This document shows positions 9,335-17,649 of a stretch of 64,000 bases of DNA, in pieces (the first letter of the stretch is position 1; each line of letters begins with the position of its first letter). Origin of the DNA: Sphingobacterium siyangense (GTDB lineage: Bacteria > Bacteroidota > Bacteroidia > Sphingobacteriales > Sphingobacteriaceae); NCBI RefSeq assembly GCF_007830445.1, contig NZ_VLKR01000010.1:1-64000 (forward strand). The letters run 5' to 3'. The notes below the pieces were generated by a model. It was given only the letters and a program-made list of their open reading frames with translations, made no database searches and was not told the DNA's origin. Position numbers and translations under genes: made by a program.

Positions 9335-9844
9335 ATGAACAAGTTTGAAATACGAAAAGCGACATTGGCTGATAAAGGACGGATTTGGGAAATTATACAA
9401 CAAGCAATTGCCCTCAGGAAAGAACAAGGCAGCCGACAATGGCAAGATGGTTATCCGAATGAAGATGTGGTGCAGTCGGATATTGATAAGGGCTACGGGC
9501 ATGTCGTTGAAGTGGAGCATAGGATTGTAGGTTATGTAGCTGTTATTTTTGATGTCGAACCTGCTTATAATGATATTGACGGAAAATGGTTAAGTGATGG
9601 ACCTTATGTCGGTATACACCGATTGGCCTCGGCGCAGGATCCGCATATGAAAGGTGTGGGAACGGGAATCATGTCTGGGGTGGAGAAGATCGCGGTTGAT
9701 CATGGGGTTTATAGTATCAAGGTGGATACTAATTTTGACAATGGAGGAATGTTGCATGTGTTCGAAAAGCTGGGGTATCAATATTGTGGGGAGGTACATT
9801 TTAGAGGAGCGTCGCGTAAGGCATTTGAAAAACTATTAAATTAA
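9335..9844 (+). CDS. GNAT-family N-acetyltransferase
   Basis: A 169-residue single-domain acetyltransferase of the Gcn5-related fold. It has the N-terminal strand-helix (FEIRKATLADKGRIWEII), a central beta sheet (GHVVEVEHRIVGYVAV), the acetyl-CoA region around HMKGVGTGIMSGVEKIA, and the late DTNFDNGGMLHVFEKLGY motif. It should transfer acetyl from acetyl-CoA to an amine of unknown substrate. The open frame extends upstream to 9248, but the promoter at 9284-9313 and the family's usual start favour the ATG at 9335. It stands alone and ends at the hairpin 9885-9931. Confidence 0.82.
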   Translation: MNKFEIRKATLADKGRIWEIIQQAIALRKEQGSRQWQDGYPNEDVVQSDIDKGYGHVVEVEHRIVGYVAVIFDVEPAYNDIDGKWLSDGPYVGIHRLASAQDPHMKGVGTGIMSGVEKIAVDHGVYSIKVDTNFDNGGMLHVFEKLGYQYCGEVHFRGASRKAFEKLLN

Positions 9845-9884
9845 CCGGACCGATTTTTTAGCGGAAGAAGAACAGCTTTGGATT

Positions 9885-9931
9885 GCATAAAGAAGTCCCT
9901 TTTGATTTGTTCAAAAGGGACTTCTTTATGC
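9885..9931. terminator. Bidirectional terminator, 21-bp perfect stem
   Basis: Perfect 21-bp inverted repeat with a 5-base loop between the convergent GNAT and tyrS genes. Confidence 0.78.
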
Positions 9932-9964
9932 TTATGGATTATTAAATCAGGATATTGCTGATCA

Positions 9965-11248
9965 CTAATCTGCGATAATCAGATAATAATTCTTTTTACC
10001 GCGTTGTGCAACAATATATTTATTGTTTACAAGGTGATTTTCCGTAACTGACTCTTCTATATCAGTTGCTTTTTCTCGGTTGATAGAAACTCCGCCGCCC
10101 TGAAGCATTTTGCGGGCTTCACCTTTGGAAGGGAATACTTGTGTCTGAACAGCCAGTAAATCAAGAATATTGATGCCTGCTGCAAGGTCCGCTTTAGCGA
10201 CCTGAAATTGAGGAATGCCTTCAAATACCTCTAAAACAGCCTCGTGATCTAAGTTGTTCAAAAATTCTAAAGAACCATTACCAAAAAGAAATTCAGAAGT
10301 TTTGATCGCAGTTTCGTATGCTTCTTCGGAGTGGGTACGAATGGTGATATCTTTTGCCAGTGCTTTTTGAACTAAACGTAAGTGTGGCGCTGCATCATGT
10401 TCTGCAATAATAGACGCTATTTCGTCCTGAGGTTTGAGTGTGAAAATTTTGATCCAGTTTTTAGCATCATCATCTGACGTATTCAACCAAAATTGGTAAT
10501 ACTTATACGGAGAGGTTTTCTTTGGATCTAACCATACGGCACCAGATTCGGTTTTTCCAAATTTCTGACCATCGGCTTTTTTGATTAATTGTGTGGTGAT
10601 TGCATAAGCTGTTCCCTGATCTTGGCGACGAATCATTTCACTTCCTGTTACAATGTTACCCCATTGGTCGGACCCACCCATTTGAACTTTACAGTTATGA
10701 TGCTTCCAAAGGTAGTAGAAGTCATATCCTTGAATCAATTGATAGGTAAACTCTGTAAATGAGAGACCATTGTCGCCTTCCAGACGTTTTTTTACAGAAT
10801 CTTTTGACATCATATAGTTAACGGTAATCATTTTACCGATATCACGAATAAAATCCAAAAATTTAAAATCTTTAAACCAGTCGTAATTATTAACCATTTG
10901 GGCGTCATTTTCCCCTTCTCCAAATTCAAGAAATTTGCCTAACTGCTTTTTCAGACAAGCGACATTATGCTGTAAGGTAGCTTCGTCCAACAAGTTACGC
11001 TCTGCAGATTTGAAAGAAGGGTCTCCGATCATGCCTGTTGCTCCTCCAACCAGGGCAACTGGTTTGTGGCCTGCATTTTGGAAATGGATCAACGTCATGA
11101 TTTGCGTCAAGTGTCCTACGTGTAGAGAGTCGCCTGTGGGATCAAAGCCGATATAACCAGCGACTTTTTCTTTATTCAGTAAGTCTTCAGTGCCTGGCAT
11201 AATATCTTGCAACATGCCTCTCCAACGTAATTCTTCTACAAAGCTCAT
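9965..11248 (-). CDS. tyrS: Tyrosyl-tRNA synthetase
   Basis: A 427-residue class I aminoacyl-tRNA synthetase charging tRNA-Tyr. The HIGH-type signature is HVGHL near residue 43, in [12 protein letters not shown]. The KMSKS-type loop reads KFGKTESG near residue 229, where many bacterial TyrRS have KFGKS or KFGKT. The Tyr-binding motif [12 protein letters not shown] and the GGSDQWGNI motif are intact, and a C-terminal S4 domain ([19 protein letters not shown]) binds the tRNA. Length matches the bacterial TyrS family. A TATCTTTG box on the minus strand at 11284-11291 gives a leader of about 30 bases, too short for a T-box, and none is seen. Confidence 0.96.
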   Translation of the reverse strand: MSFVEELRWRGMLQDIMPGTEDLLNKEKVAGYIGFDPTGDSLHVGHLTQIMTLIHFQNAGHKPVALVGGATGMIGDPSFKSAERNLLDEATLQHNVACLKKQLGKFLEFGEGENDAQMVNNYDWFKDFKFLDFIRDIGKMITVNYMMSKDSVKKRLEGDNGLSFTEFTYQLIQGYDFYYLWKHHNCKVQMGGSDQWGNIVTGSEMIRRQDQGTAYAITTQLIKKADGQKFGKTESGAVWLDPKKTSPYKYYQFWLNTSDDDAKNWIKIFTLKPQDEIASIIAEHDAAPHLRLVQKALAKDITIRTHSEEAYETAIKTSEFLFGNGSLEFLNNLDHEAVLEVFEGIPQFQVAKADLAAGINILDLLAVQTQVFPSKGEARKMLQGGGVSINREKATDIEESVTENHLVNNKYIVAQRGKKNYYLIIAD

Positions 11249-11283
11249 TGTTAAATGGATTTAATTTTTTAATTTACAAGATG

Positions 11284-11291
11284 CAAAGATA
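11284..11291 (-). promoter_or_regulatory. -7 box TATCTTTG for tyrS
   Basis: Perfect TAnnTTTG match on the minus strand, 35 bases upstream of the tyrS ATG. The -33 element is not evident. Confidence 0.45.
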
Positions 11292-11351
11292 GGAGATTAA
11301 GCGTATATTGAGCGAATAATTCCATATAAAAGCACACGCTAATAAGCTGGT

Positions 11352-12035
11352 ATGAATTTTTTGTCACATTTCTATTTTGAGCGGTTTGCAACCAATGCCG
11401 AACGTATTGTAGGTGGATTGCTACCCGATTTATTAAAAAATGCTGATAAATCCTTTATGCTAAAACCACGTCAGTATGAAGATGAGCTTTTGGACAATCC
11501 TTTACTGGAGCAATTGTATATAGGTTGGAACCGTCATATCGAGGTCGATCGCCTGTTTCACAATTCACCTTATTTTTTTCATCATACACATCAACTGAAA
11601 CTAAAAATCCAGTCTAGTTTAGCGGGGCTGCCTATCCGGCCGTCCTTTATGGCGCATATCGCGTTGGAGCTATTGCTGGATCATATCCTAACACAAAATA
11701 AAGCGGTCTCCATCGATAAATTCTACGCTGCGCTAATGCATGTCAATGAAGACGCTGTTCGGAAGTTTTTGAAAATTAATCAACTGAATGATATTCCTAA
11801 GTTTGAAAAGTTCTATCATCAGTTTATTGAGTGGAAGTATATTTATGACTATGCTGAGGTAGAAAAAATTGCAGGTGCACTTTTCAATATTTGTAAACGA
11901 TTGTGGCAATTTGAAGTTTCCGTGGAGCAAAGACAGCTTCTGACAGAACAGTTGATTTCCTATTTACATACGCAGATGACCGATTATCAGGAAATTTACC
12001 AGTATATTCAATATGAGCTGGTGGACTTTAATTAG
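11352..12035 (+). CDS. AcpH/DUF479-like protein (possible ACP phosphodiesterase)
   Basis: A 227-residue all-helical protein. Its layout resembles E. coli AcpH (DUF479): MNFLSHFY at the N-terminus, GGLLPDLL near residue 22, GWNRHIEVDRLF near residue 59 and ALELLLDHIL near residue 105. The His and Asp residues of these motifs would match the metal centre of that HD-like family, in which AcpH removes 4'-phosphopantetheine from acyl carrier protein. It is longer than AcpH (193 residues) and diverged, so the activity is an inference. The gene lies divergently from tyrS and upstream of an amino acid permease in the same direction. Confidence 0.6.
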   Translation: MNFLSHFYFERFATNAERIVGGLLPDLLKNADKSFMLKPRQYEDELLDNPLLEQLYIGWNRHIEVDRLFHNSPYFFHHTHQLKLKIQSSLAGLPIRPSFMAHIALELLLDHILTQNKAVSIDKFYAALMHVNEDAVRKFLKINQLNDIPKFEKFYHQFIEWKYIYDYAEVEKIAGALFNICKRLWQFEVSVEQRQLLTEQLISYLHTQMTDYQEIYQYIQYELVDFN

Positions 12036-12115
12036 TCTATCGGAAAATACCAATAGTATAAGACCTTGAAAATATTTATTTTCGCATAATTTTAAGTATC
12101 AAAAACTAAATTTAC

Positions 12116-13810
12116 ATGTCACATAGACTTTTTCGGAAGAAAAGTGTTGATCAGATTCTGCATGACACTCAAAAAGAGGGGGGGACAGGCCTTGCAAAGG
12201 TATTGGGGGTAACAGATCTGGTTTCGTTGGGTATCGCCGCTATTGTAGGGGCTGGAATCTTTAGCACAATTGGGTTAGCGAGTTATGAAGGTGGGCCGGC
12301 AGTATCACTGCTCTTCGTTTTTACAGCTTTTGCCTGTGTTTTTACGGCATTGGCCTATGCGCAATTTGCCAGTACAGTTCCTGTTTCAGGATCAGCATAT
12401 ACGTATGCTTATGTAGCTTTTGGTGAGTTGTTTGCATGGATTATAGGTTGGGCATTGGTCTTAGAATATGCTGTTTCCAATACGGTTATTGCCATTTCCT
12501 GGTCGCAATATTTTGTCTCCATGCTAGAGGGCTTTGGTCTTCACATACCGGCTTGGTTATCCATGGCACCAGGCTATGCTTATGATGCTGTAGACAAGAT
12601 GAACCAACATGGCGCGGCGGCCCTGACCGCAATCGACCAACATGGTCTGGATGCTTTTAATAGTGCGCCACGAATTGGGGGATTGCCTATTATTTTCGAT
12701 TTACCGGCAGGTGTCATTACATTTTTGGTCACTTGGTTGGTTTATATCGGAATCAAAGAGTCCCAGAAAGCAAGTATGGTCATGGTTATGATAAAGGTGG
12801 CAATTATCCTGGCTGTCATTTTTGGGGGTATATTTTTCATTAAACCTGAAAATTGGACACCTTTTGCACCGAATGGTCTCAAAGGTGTACTCGGAAGTGT
12901 GGCCGCGGTTTTCTTTGCCTTTATCGGATTCGATTCGATCTCCACAACTGCCGAAGAGTGTAAAAACCCACAGCGCGATCTGCCTAAGGCAATGATCTAT
13001 TGTCTATTGATTTGTACTGTATTGTATGTTGCCATTACCCTGGTCTTGACGGGGATGGTTAACTATACCGAATTAAATGTGAAGGATCCACTTGCTTTCG
13101 TGTTTAAATATGTGGGTTTCGACCATATGGCCGGAATTATATCGGTGACCTCTGTGATTGCCATCACCAGTGCCTTGCTGGTGTATCAATTGGCGCAACC
13201 AAGAATCTGGATGACTATGAGTCGGGACGGTTTGTTGTGGAAGAAATTCGCGACGATCCACCCAAAATATAAAACACCTTCTTTTGCGACTATTGTAACG
13301 GGTTTGGTGGTTGCTATCCCTTCGTTATTTTTTAAAATGGACTTCTTTGTGGATCTAACGAGCGTGGGCACCTTTTTTGCCTTTATCCTTGTTTGTGCAG
13401 GTGTATTGTATATGGATTATTCGGGCTTATCTGCAAAATCCAAATTTAAAGTTCCTTACATCAATGGTAAATATTTAGTTGGTGCAGGGCTACTGATCGC
13501 TATTGTGCTTATTTTTATCTATGCGCAAGAGACGATTCAGGAGTGGAAATCGCTTTCCATCCTGGAAATTATAGAACATAAAATGTTGGTCATTATATTT
13601 TGGTTAACCTGGCTTGGCCTGAGTATTTATAGCTTTAAAATGAACTTTTCGCTATTGCCTGTCGTTGGTATCCTGATCAATTTGTATTTGATGACGGAAT
13701 TGGGGGCAAGTAACTGGATAATATTTGTGATCTGGCTCGTAATCGGATTGGCTGTATATTTTATGTATGGCTATAAACATTCAAAGTTAAATAAACAGGC
13801 GCAAGTATAG
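12116..13810 (+). CDS. APC-superfamily amino acid permease
   Basis: A 564-residue inner membrane transporter with about 12 hydrophobic segments. The first helix carries the APC signature GIAAIVGAGIFSTIG, whose unwound glycine region binds the substrate amine, and IGFDSISTTAEECKNPQRDLP matches the cationic amino acid transporter (CAT/YfnA) branch. A hydrophilic insertion of about 45 residues (roughly 145-190, YAYDAVDKMNQHG region) sits between early helices. It probably exchanges or symports amino acids; the substrate is not predictable. It ends at the hairpin 13841-13887. Confidence 0.88.
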   Translation: MSHRLFRKKSVDQILHDTQKEGGTGLAKVLGVTDLVSLGIAAIVGAGIFSTIGLASYEGGPAVSLLFVFTAFACVFTALAYAQFASTVPVSGSAYTYAYVAFGELFAWIIGWALVLEYAVSNTVIAISWSQYFVSMLEGFGLHIPAWLSMAPGYAYDAVDKMNQHGAAALTAIDQHGLDAFNSAPRIGGLPIIFDLPAGVITFLVTWLVYIGIKESQKASMVMVMIKVAIILAVIFGGIFFIKPENWTPFAPNGLKGVLGSVAAVFFAFIGFDSISTTAEECKNPQRDLPKAMIYCLLICTVLYVAITLVLTGMVNYTELNVKDPLAFVFKYVGFDHMAGIISVTSVIAITSALLVYQLAQPRIWMTMSRDGLLWKKFATIHPKYKTPSFATIVTGLVVAIPSLFFKMDFFVDLTSVGTFFAFILVCAGVLYMDYSGLSAKSKFKVPYINGKYLVGAGLLIAIVLIFIYAQETIQEWKSLSILEIIEHKMLVIIFWLTWLGLSIYSFKMNFSLLPVVGILINLYLMTELGASNWIIFVIWLVIGLAVYFMYGYKHSKLNKQAQV

Positions 13811-13840
13811 TATATGAGAAGCGTCGTACAATAATGGTTC

Positions 13841-13887
13841 AAAGAAAAGGAGCTATCTGCATAAAAGATAGCTCCTTTTCTTTGAAT
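13841..13887. terminator. Bidirectional terminator, 20-bp perfect stem
   Basis: Perfect 20-bp inverted repeat with a 7-base loop between the convergent permease and rlmF genes. Confidence 0.78.
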
Positions 13888-13899
13888 ATCGTGGACGTA

Positions 13900-14811
13900 T
13901 TAGAATCTCCACAAAAGGATTCGGCTTACCTTATTGCCTTGTTCCATGCGGATCACCTCGGTCTCTTTTACACTTATTTTCTTTAGTTTGTGTTGTAGAA
14001 AGCGAATGTCTTCGCGGTGAGCAACTAATGTTGTGAACCATTTTACTTGATCTTTGTGAAATTGACTTTCAAAGATCATGCGTGACAAGAAAGCTTTTTC
14101 ACCACCATCACACCACAACTCGCTTCCTTGTCCAGAAAATGCTTGTGTGACAGGTTTTTCGTCTATTTTAGCTTCTTTAATGCCTGTAGTCTTACGGATT
14201 GACTGCTGTAAAGCCTCGGTTTGAGAGCTAAAAAATGGGGGATTACAGATTACCACATCATATTTCTCACCTGGAAGGATAATATCTTTGAATATGGCTT
14301 TCGGGTTATTTTGTAGACGGATTTGTATACTCTTTTTTAAGCTCATATTTGTCCGTGTTATCTCGATTGCATTTTTGTATGCGCTCTTGATAATTTCAGA
14401 TCCTACAAAGCTCCATCCATACTCCTGATGCCCGATGATGGGGTAGATACAATTTGCACCAACACCGATATCGAGTATATGGATATTTCCACCTTTTGGA
14501 ATCTCACCATTATTATCCCTTGCAAGCACGTCTGCGATGTAATGAATATAATCTGCTCGGCCCGGGATAGGGGGGCAAAGATTCTCTTTGGGAATATCCC
14601 AGTGTTGAATGTGGTAATATTTTTTTAGAAGCGCCTTGTTTAACGTTTTAACAGCATCGGGATTGTTAAAATCGATGGATTTTACGTTATAAGCATTTTC
14701 TATAACAAAATCTTTGAGCGAAGGTTCGACTTTGCTCAATTCTTCAAAATTATAGTTATCGAGATGTCTATTTCTAGGGTGTAATTTCTTTTTTGGATTA
14801 GCGTCTGCCAT
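13900..14811 (-). CDS. rlmF: 23S rRNA (adenine-1618-N6)-methyltransferase RlmF
   Basis: A 303-residue SAM-dependent methyltransferase. The N-terminal LHPRNRHLDNYNFEEL and the PPIPGRADYIHYIADVLA segment are typical of RlmF (YbiN). The SAM-binding loop is ILDIGVGANCIYP and the catalytic NPPF motif (VVICNPPFFSS) is near residue 186, as in enzymes that methylate the exocyclic amine of adenine. It is expected to make m6A at position 1618 of 23S rRNA. It is transcribed alone from a TACTTTTG box at 14828-14835 (minus strand). Confidence 0.92.
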   Translation of the reverse strand: MADANPKKKLHPRNRHLDNYNFEELSKVEPSLKDFVIENAYNVKSIDFNNPDAVKTLNKALLKKYYHIQHWDIPKENLCPPIPGRADYIHYIADVLARDNNGEIPKGGNIHILDIGVGANCIYPIIGHQEYGWSFVGSEIIKSAYKNAIEITRTNMSLKKSIQIRLQNNPKAIFKDIILPGEKYDVVICNPPFFSSQTEALQQSIRKTTGIKEAKIDEKPVTQAFSGQGSELWCDGGEKAFLSRMIFESQFHKDQVKWFTTLVAHREDIRFLQHKLKKISVKETEVIRMEQGNKVSRILLWRF

Positions 14812-14827
14812 GATGTATTATTTGCAA

Positions 14828-14835
14828 CAAAAGTA
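14828..14835 (-). promoter_or_regulatory. -7 box TACTTTTG for rlmF
   Basis: Perfect TAnnTTTG match on the minus strand, 16 bases before the rlmF ATG. Confidence 0.4.
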
Positions 14836-14858
14836 ATGCAATTCTATTGAATAAAAAA

Positions 14859-14882
14859 GGTGATGCTTGGGCATCACCTTGA
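14859..14882 (-). terminator. Terminator of kup
   Basis: Inverted repeat of about 10 bp (AAGGTGATGC / GCATCACCTT) with an A tract on the left, which is a U tract on the minus transcript, placed just after the kup stop. Confidence 0.7.
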
Positions 14883-14888
14883 GGAGTA

Positions 14889-16835
14889 TTAATCTTTCCG
14901 TATGAGATGGACCTCTGAAGTCTGAGGAAAATTGAGTGGAACCCGCTCAATTGTAACGAAGCTGGAATCTAAACCGAAACCTTTTTCTTCGGACAAACTC
15001 ATTTTTTTGAGGTAACCATAGATGTCCATAATTACCTTCTCTATCCATGTCATTTGGTTGGTTTTGGAGAGTACTTTTTCCAAAACAACAAACTTAAAGT
15101 CACCAGGAATATTGTGTTTACGTAGGGTGTCGTATTGACTGGTGATGTCAATTTCACCTTTTTTCACCATTTCCTCAACTACTTTTCTGAACAGTAGACT
15201 GATGCGCTGTTCCTCTCTAAAGCCAAGTTTAAAATCAACCCGTATTAACTTACCCGGGATAAGCTGATCGATTGAATATTCTTTTGTATGTGGATGATCC
15301 ATCACATCAACGTGGACGAGCCAATATACATCCGCACGTTTTGGCTTTTTATTAATAATTGAATAAATAATTTTAGCCTCTATCTCGGATTTGAAATTTG
15401 CACTTGTCAGATAGACCAAATGCGACGCATAGGGAGGGACGGATTTGTCCTCGCTCAATTCGGAGATAATGGGGTAGTATTTATTGATGTTAATGAAGTT
15501 AACAAAACGATTTTTAATTTTTCGCGCTGTGTACCAGCAATACATTGTTCCAAATAACGCAGTGGCAAGCATCAAGGTTAACCAACCACCATGCGCTATT
15601 TTGACACCATTTCCTATTAAGAACGTTAATTCAATAACAAAATAAGCAACCAAAAATACCGCAATAAGCACGCGATTGACCTTTTTCATAGCGAGGAAGT
15701 ATCCCATTAAGATTGTGGTCATCAATACCGTTAAATTGATCGCAAGCCCATAGGCTGCATCCATTCGGCTTGATTCTTCAAATACCCAGATGACGATCAT
15801 ACAGCCGACCCATAAAATTAAATTGATGGATGGTACATACAATTGTCCTTTATGTTCGCTGGGGTAGCGGATAGCCACCTTAGGCCATATATTCAAACGT
15901 ACTGCTTCCGAAATTAGGGTATAAGAGCCAGATATCATGGCTTGACTGGCGATGACCGCTGCGATCGTTGCGATAGCGATACCGTAACCGATAAACCAAT
16001 CGGGCATGATTGAATAGAACGGATTTTCACCCCCTAGAACACGTCCTTCCTGTGTTAATAACCAGGCTCCTTGCCCGAAATAATTTAGTATAAGTGTGAT
16101 TTTTACGTAGATCCAGCTGATACGGATATTGTTTTTACCACAGTGTCCCATATCCGAATACAATGCTTCGGCGCCTGTAGTACATAAAAATACTGCACCG
16201 ATCAATAATAGTGAATGGGGGTAAGTAATTAAAATATGGAAGGCATAGTAAGGGTTGATTGCTTTCATCACTTCCGGTGCGAGGTGAAGATGAGATAAAC
16301 CAATTACACCGATGATGGAAAACCAGATGGTCATTAATGGACCGAAAACCTTTCCTACAACGGATGTTCCAAATCGTTGAATAATAAACAATAAGGAGAT
16401 AATTGTAACTACAATAGGTACTGTAGGTAATCCTGGGAATTTGAGATCCAAACCTTCAATAGCCGAGGATATTGTGATGGCAGGGGTGATCATTCCGTCG
16501 GCTAATAAGGTCGCCGCACCGATCATCGCTGGAAAAATTAACCAAGGGGCACGCTTGCGTACCAATGAATAAAGGGATAGGATACCACCTTCACCTTTAT
16601 TGTCCGCCCGGAGAGTGATCCAAACATACTTTACTGTTGTCTGGAGGGTCAGTGTCCAAAAAACACAGGATAGCCCGCCCAAGACTAAGTCTTTTTGAAT
16701 GGCTCCTTGTCCCATGATTGCTTTGAAAACATACAATGGAGAAGTTCCGATATCTCCAAAAACGATTCCTAAACTGATCAATAATCCGGCGAAACTCACC
16801 TTATTGATACTGTTGTGATGACTGTTGTCTGCCAT
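14889..16835 (-). CDS. kup: KUP-family potassium uptake protein
   Basis: A 648-residue membrane protein of the KUP/HAK/KT family. The signature GDIGTSPLYVFKAIMG is near residue 29, and about 12 transmembrane helices span residues 10-440. Further family motifs include NKGEGGILSLYSLV and TGAEALYSDMGHCGK. A cytosolic C-terminal domain of about 200 residues follows. It imports K+ together with H+. Length and motif order are standard. A candidate TATTTTTG box lies on the minus strand at 16866-16873. The gene is monocistronic, with its own terminator. Confidence 0.95.
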   Translation of the reverse strand: MADNSHHNSINKVSFAGLLISLGIVFGDIGTSPLYVFKAIMGQGAIQKDLVLGGLSCVFWTLTLQTTVKYVWITLRADNKGEGGILSLYSLVRKRAPWLIFPAMIGAATLLADGMITPAITISSAIEGLDLKFPGLPTVPIVVTIISLLFIIQRFGTSVVGKVFGPLMTIWFSIIGVIGLSHLHLAPEVMKAINPYYAFHILITYPHSLLLIGAVFLCTTGAEALYSDMGHCGKNNIRISWIYVKITLILNYFGQGAWLLTQEGRVLGGENPFYSIMPDWFIGYGIAIATIAAVIASQAMISGSYTLISEAVRLNIWPKVAIRYPSEHKGQLYVPSINLILWVGCMIVIWVFEESSRMDAAYGLAINLTVLMTTILMGYFLAMKKVNRVLIAVFLVAYFVIELTFLIGNGVKIAHGGWLTLMLATALFGTMYCWYTARKIKNRFVNFININKYYPIISELSEDKSVPPYASHLVYLTSANFKSEIEAKIIYSIINKKPKRADVYWLVHVDVMDHPHTKEYSIDQLIPGKLIRVDFKLGFREEQRISLLFRKVVEEMVKKGEIDITSQYDTLRKHNIPGDFKFVVLEKVLSKTNQMTWIEKVIMDIYGYLKKMSLSEEKGFGLDSSFVTIERVPLNFPQTSEVHLIRKD

Positions 16836-16865
16836 TTATCAATTATTTTATTTCAAAATATACTG

Positions 16866-16873
16866 CAAAAATA
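16866..16873 (-). promoter_or_regulatory. -7 box TATTTTTG for kup
   Basis: Perfect TAnnTTTG match on the minus strand, 30 bases before the ATG. Confidence 0.4.
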
Positions 16874-17094
16874 TACTTTTTGCCTGTACTTTAAGTAGGT
16901 ACATTTCCTGCGCCAAATTTTAGCATTTACTTTGACATGCGCAAGAGCTGTTAAAATTTGTTAAAAGAAACTTAGAATGAATCTATTTGCTGAAAAACTT
17001 TTAAACAAAATACTAACTTTGTTGTTGATAATTCAAATAGTTAGCGTTATATTTGATTAAACCGTAACCAGTATTTGAAGTCTAATTTAACACT

Positions 17095-17529
17095 ATGGGG
17101 AGAAATCTACTTAAAGCAGCTTGTTTAACACTTTTATCCGCACTGACATTGTGCAGCGGGATGACTCGGGTGTATGCAAAGTCTCCTTATGACCATACTA
17201 TTTCGCAACATATTTGGGACGGTACTGAGGCATTTGGGGAAGACAACAACATCAAGGACACAGAGAAACTTATCAATAATGTGAAGGTTTTCTATAATCC
17301 GATTGCGGAGCAAATAAATCTTTCTTTTAAATTGGCAAAATCGTCGAGTGTCTCTATTAAAGTAATGGATGCATTGGGCAATGAGATTCTCCAATTAATG
17401 AATGGCAACTTAGATTCAGGAATTCAAAATCTTTCCTTTGAGCATGGCGGAAAATTAACGACAGGGTTTTACTTTGTACGGGTAGTCGCTGGTTCAGAAA
17501 CTGTGGTGAAAAGATTTTCTGTTCGATAA
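17095..17529 (+). CDS. Small exported protein made mostly of a T9SS-type sorting domain
   Basis: A 144-residue protein with an N-terminal signal segment (LLKAACLTLLSALTLC, cleavage probably near YAK) and a C-terminal domain of about 80 residues. That domain follows the T9SS type A sorting pattern: VKVFYNPIAEQINLSF, then VSIKVMDALGNEI, ending TGFYFVRVVAGSETVVKRFSVR. In the family this tail directs cargo through the Type IX secretion system and is cleaved off. Here only about 35 residues remain between signal peptide and tail, so there is almost no cargo. A TAACTTTG box lies at 17014-17021, with a TTTG at 16986 at a long 24-base spacing. Confidence 0.75.
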   Translation: MGRNLLKAACLTLLSALTLCSGMTRVYAKSPYDHTISQHIWDGTEAFGEDNNIKDTEKLINNVKVFYNPIAEQINLSFKLAKSSSVSIKVMDALGNEILQLMNGNLDSGIQNLSFEHGGKLTTGFYFVRVVAGSETVVKRFSVR

Positions 17530-17579
17530 GAAGGTAACATATTTCGATAAAAAGGTAGCTCGTAATATAAGTTTACGCG

Positions 17580-17633
17580 TTAACATAAAACAGCAAAGGG
17601 AATCAAATGATTCCCTTTGCTGTTTTATGTTAA
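17580..17633. terminator. Bidirectional terminator, 26-bp perfect inverted repeat
   Basis: Two perfect 26-base arms separated by two bases, between the convergent T9SS-tail gene and ispG. Few intrinsic terminators have stems this long. Confidence 0.78.
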
Positions 17634-17649
17634 ACTTGATTTGTTAATT

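Noticed and set aside
2259..17633. Shared AACAGCAAAGG sequence in the hairpins at 2259-2294 and 17580-17633 as a repeat family
   Set aside because: Only about 13 bases are shared and the rest of the stems differ; chance similarity of terminator stems is more likely.
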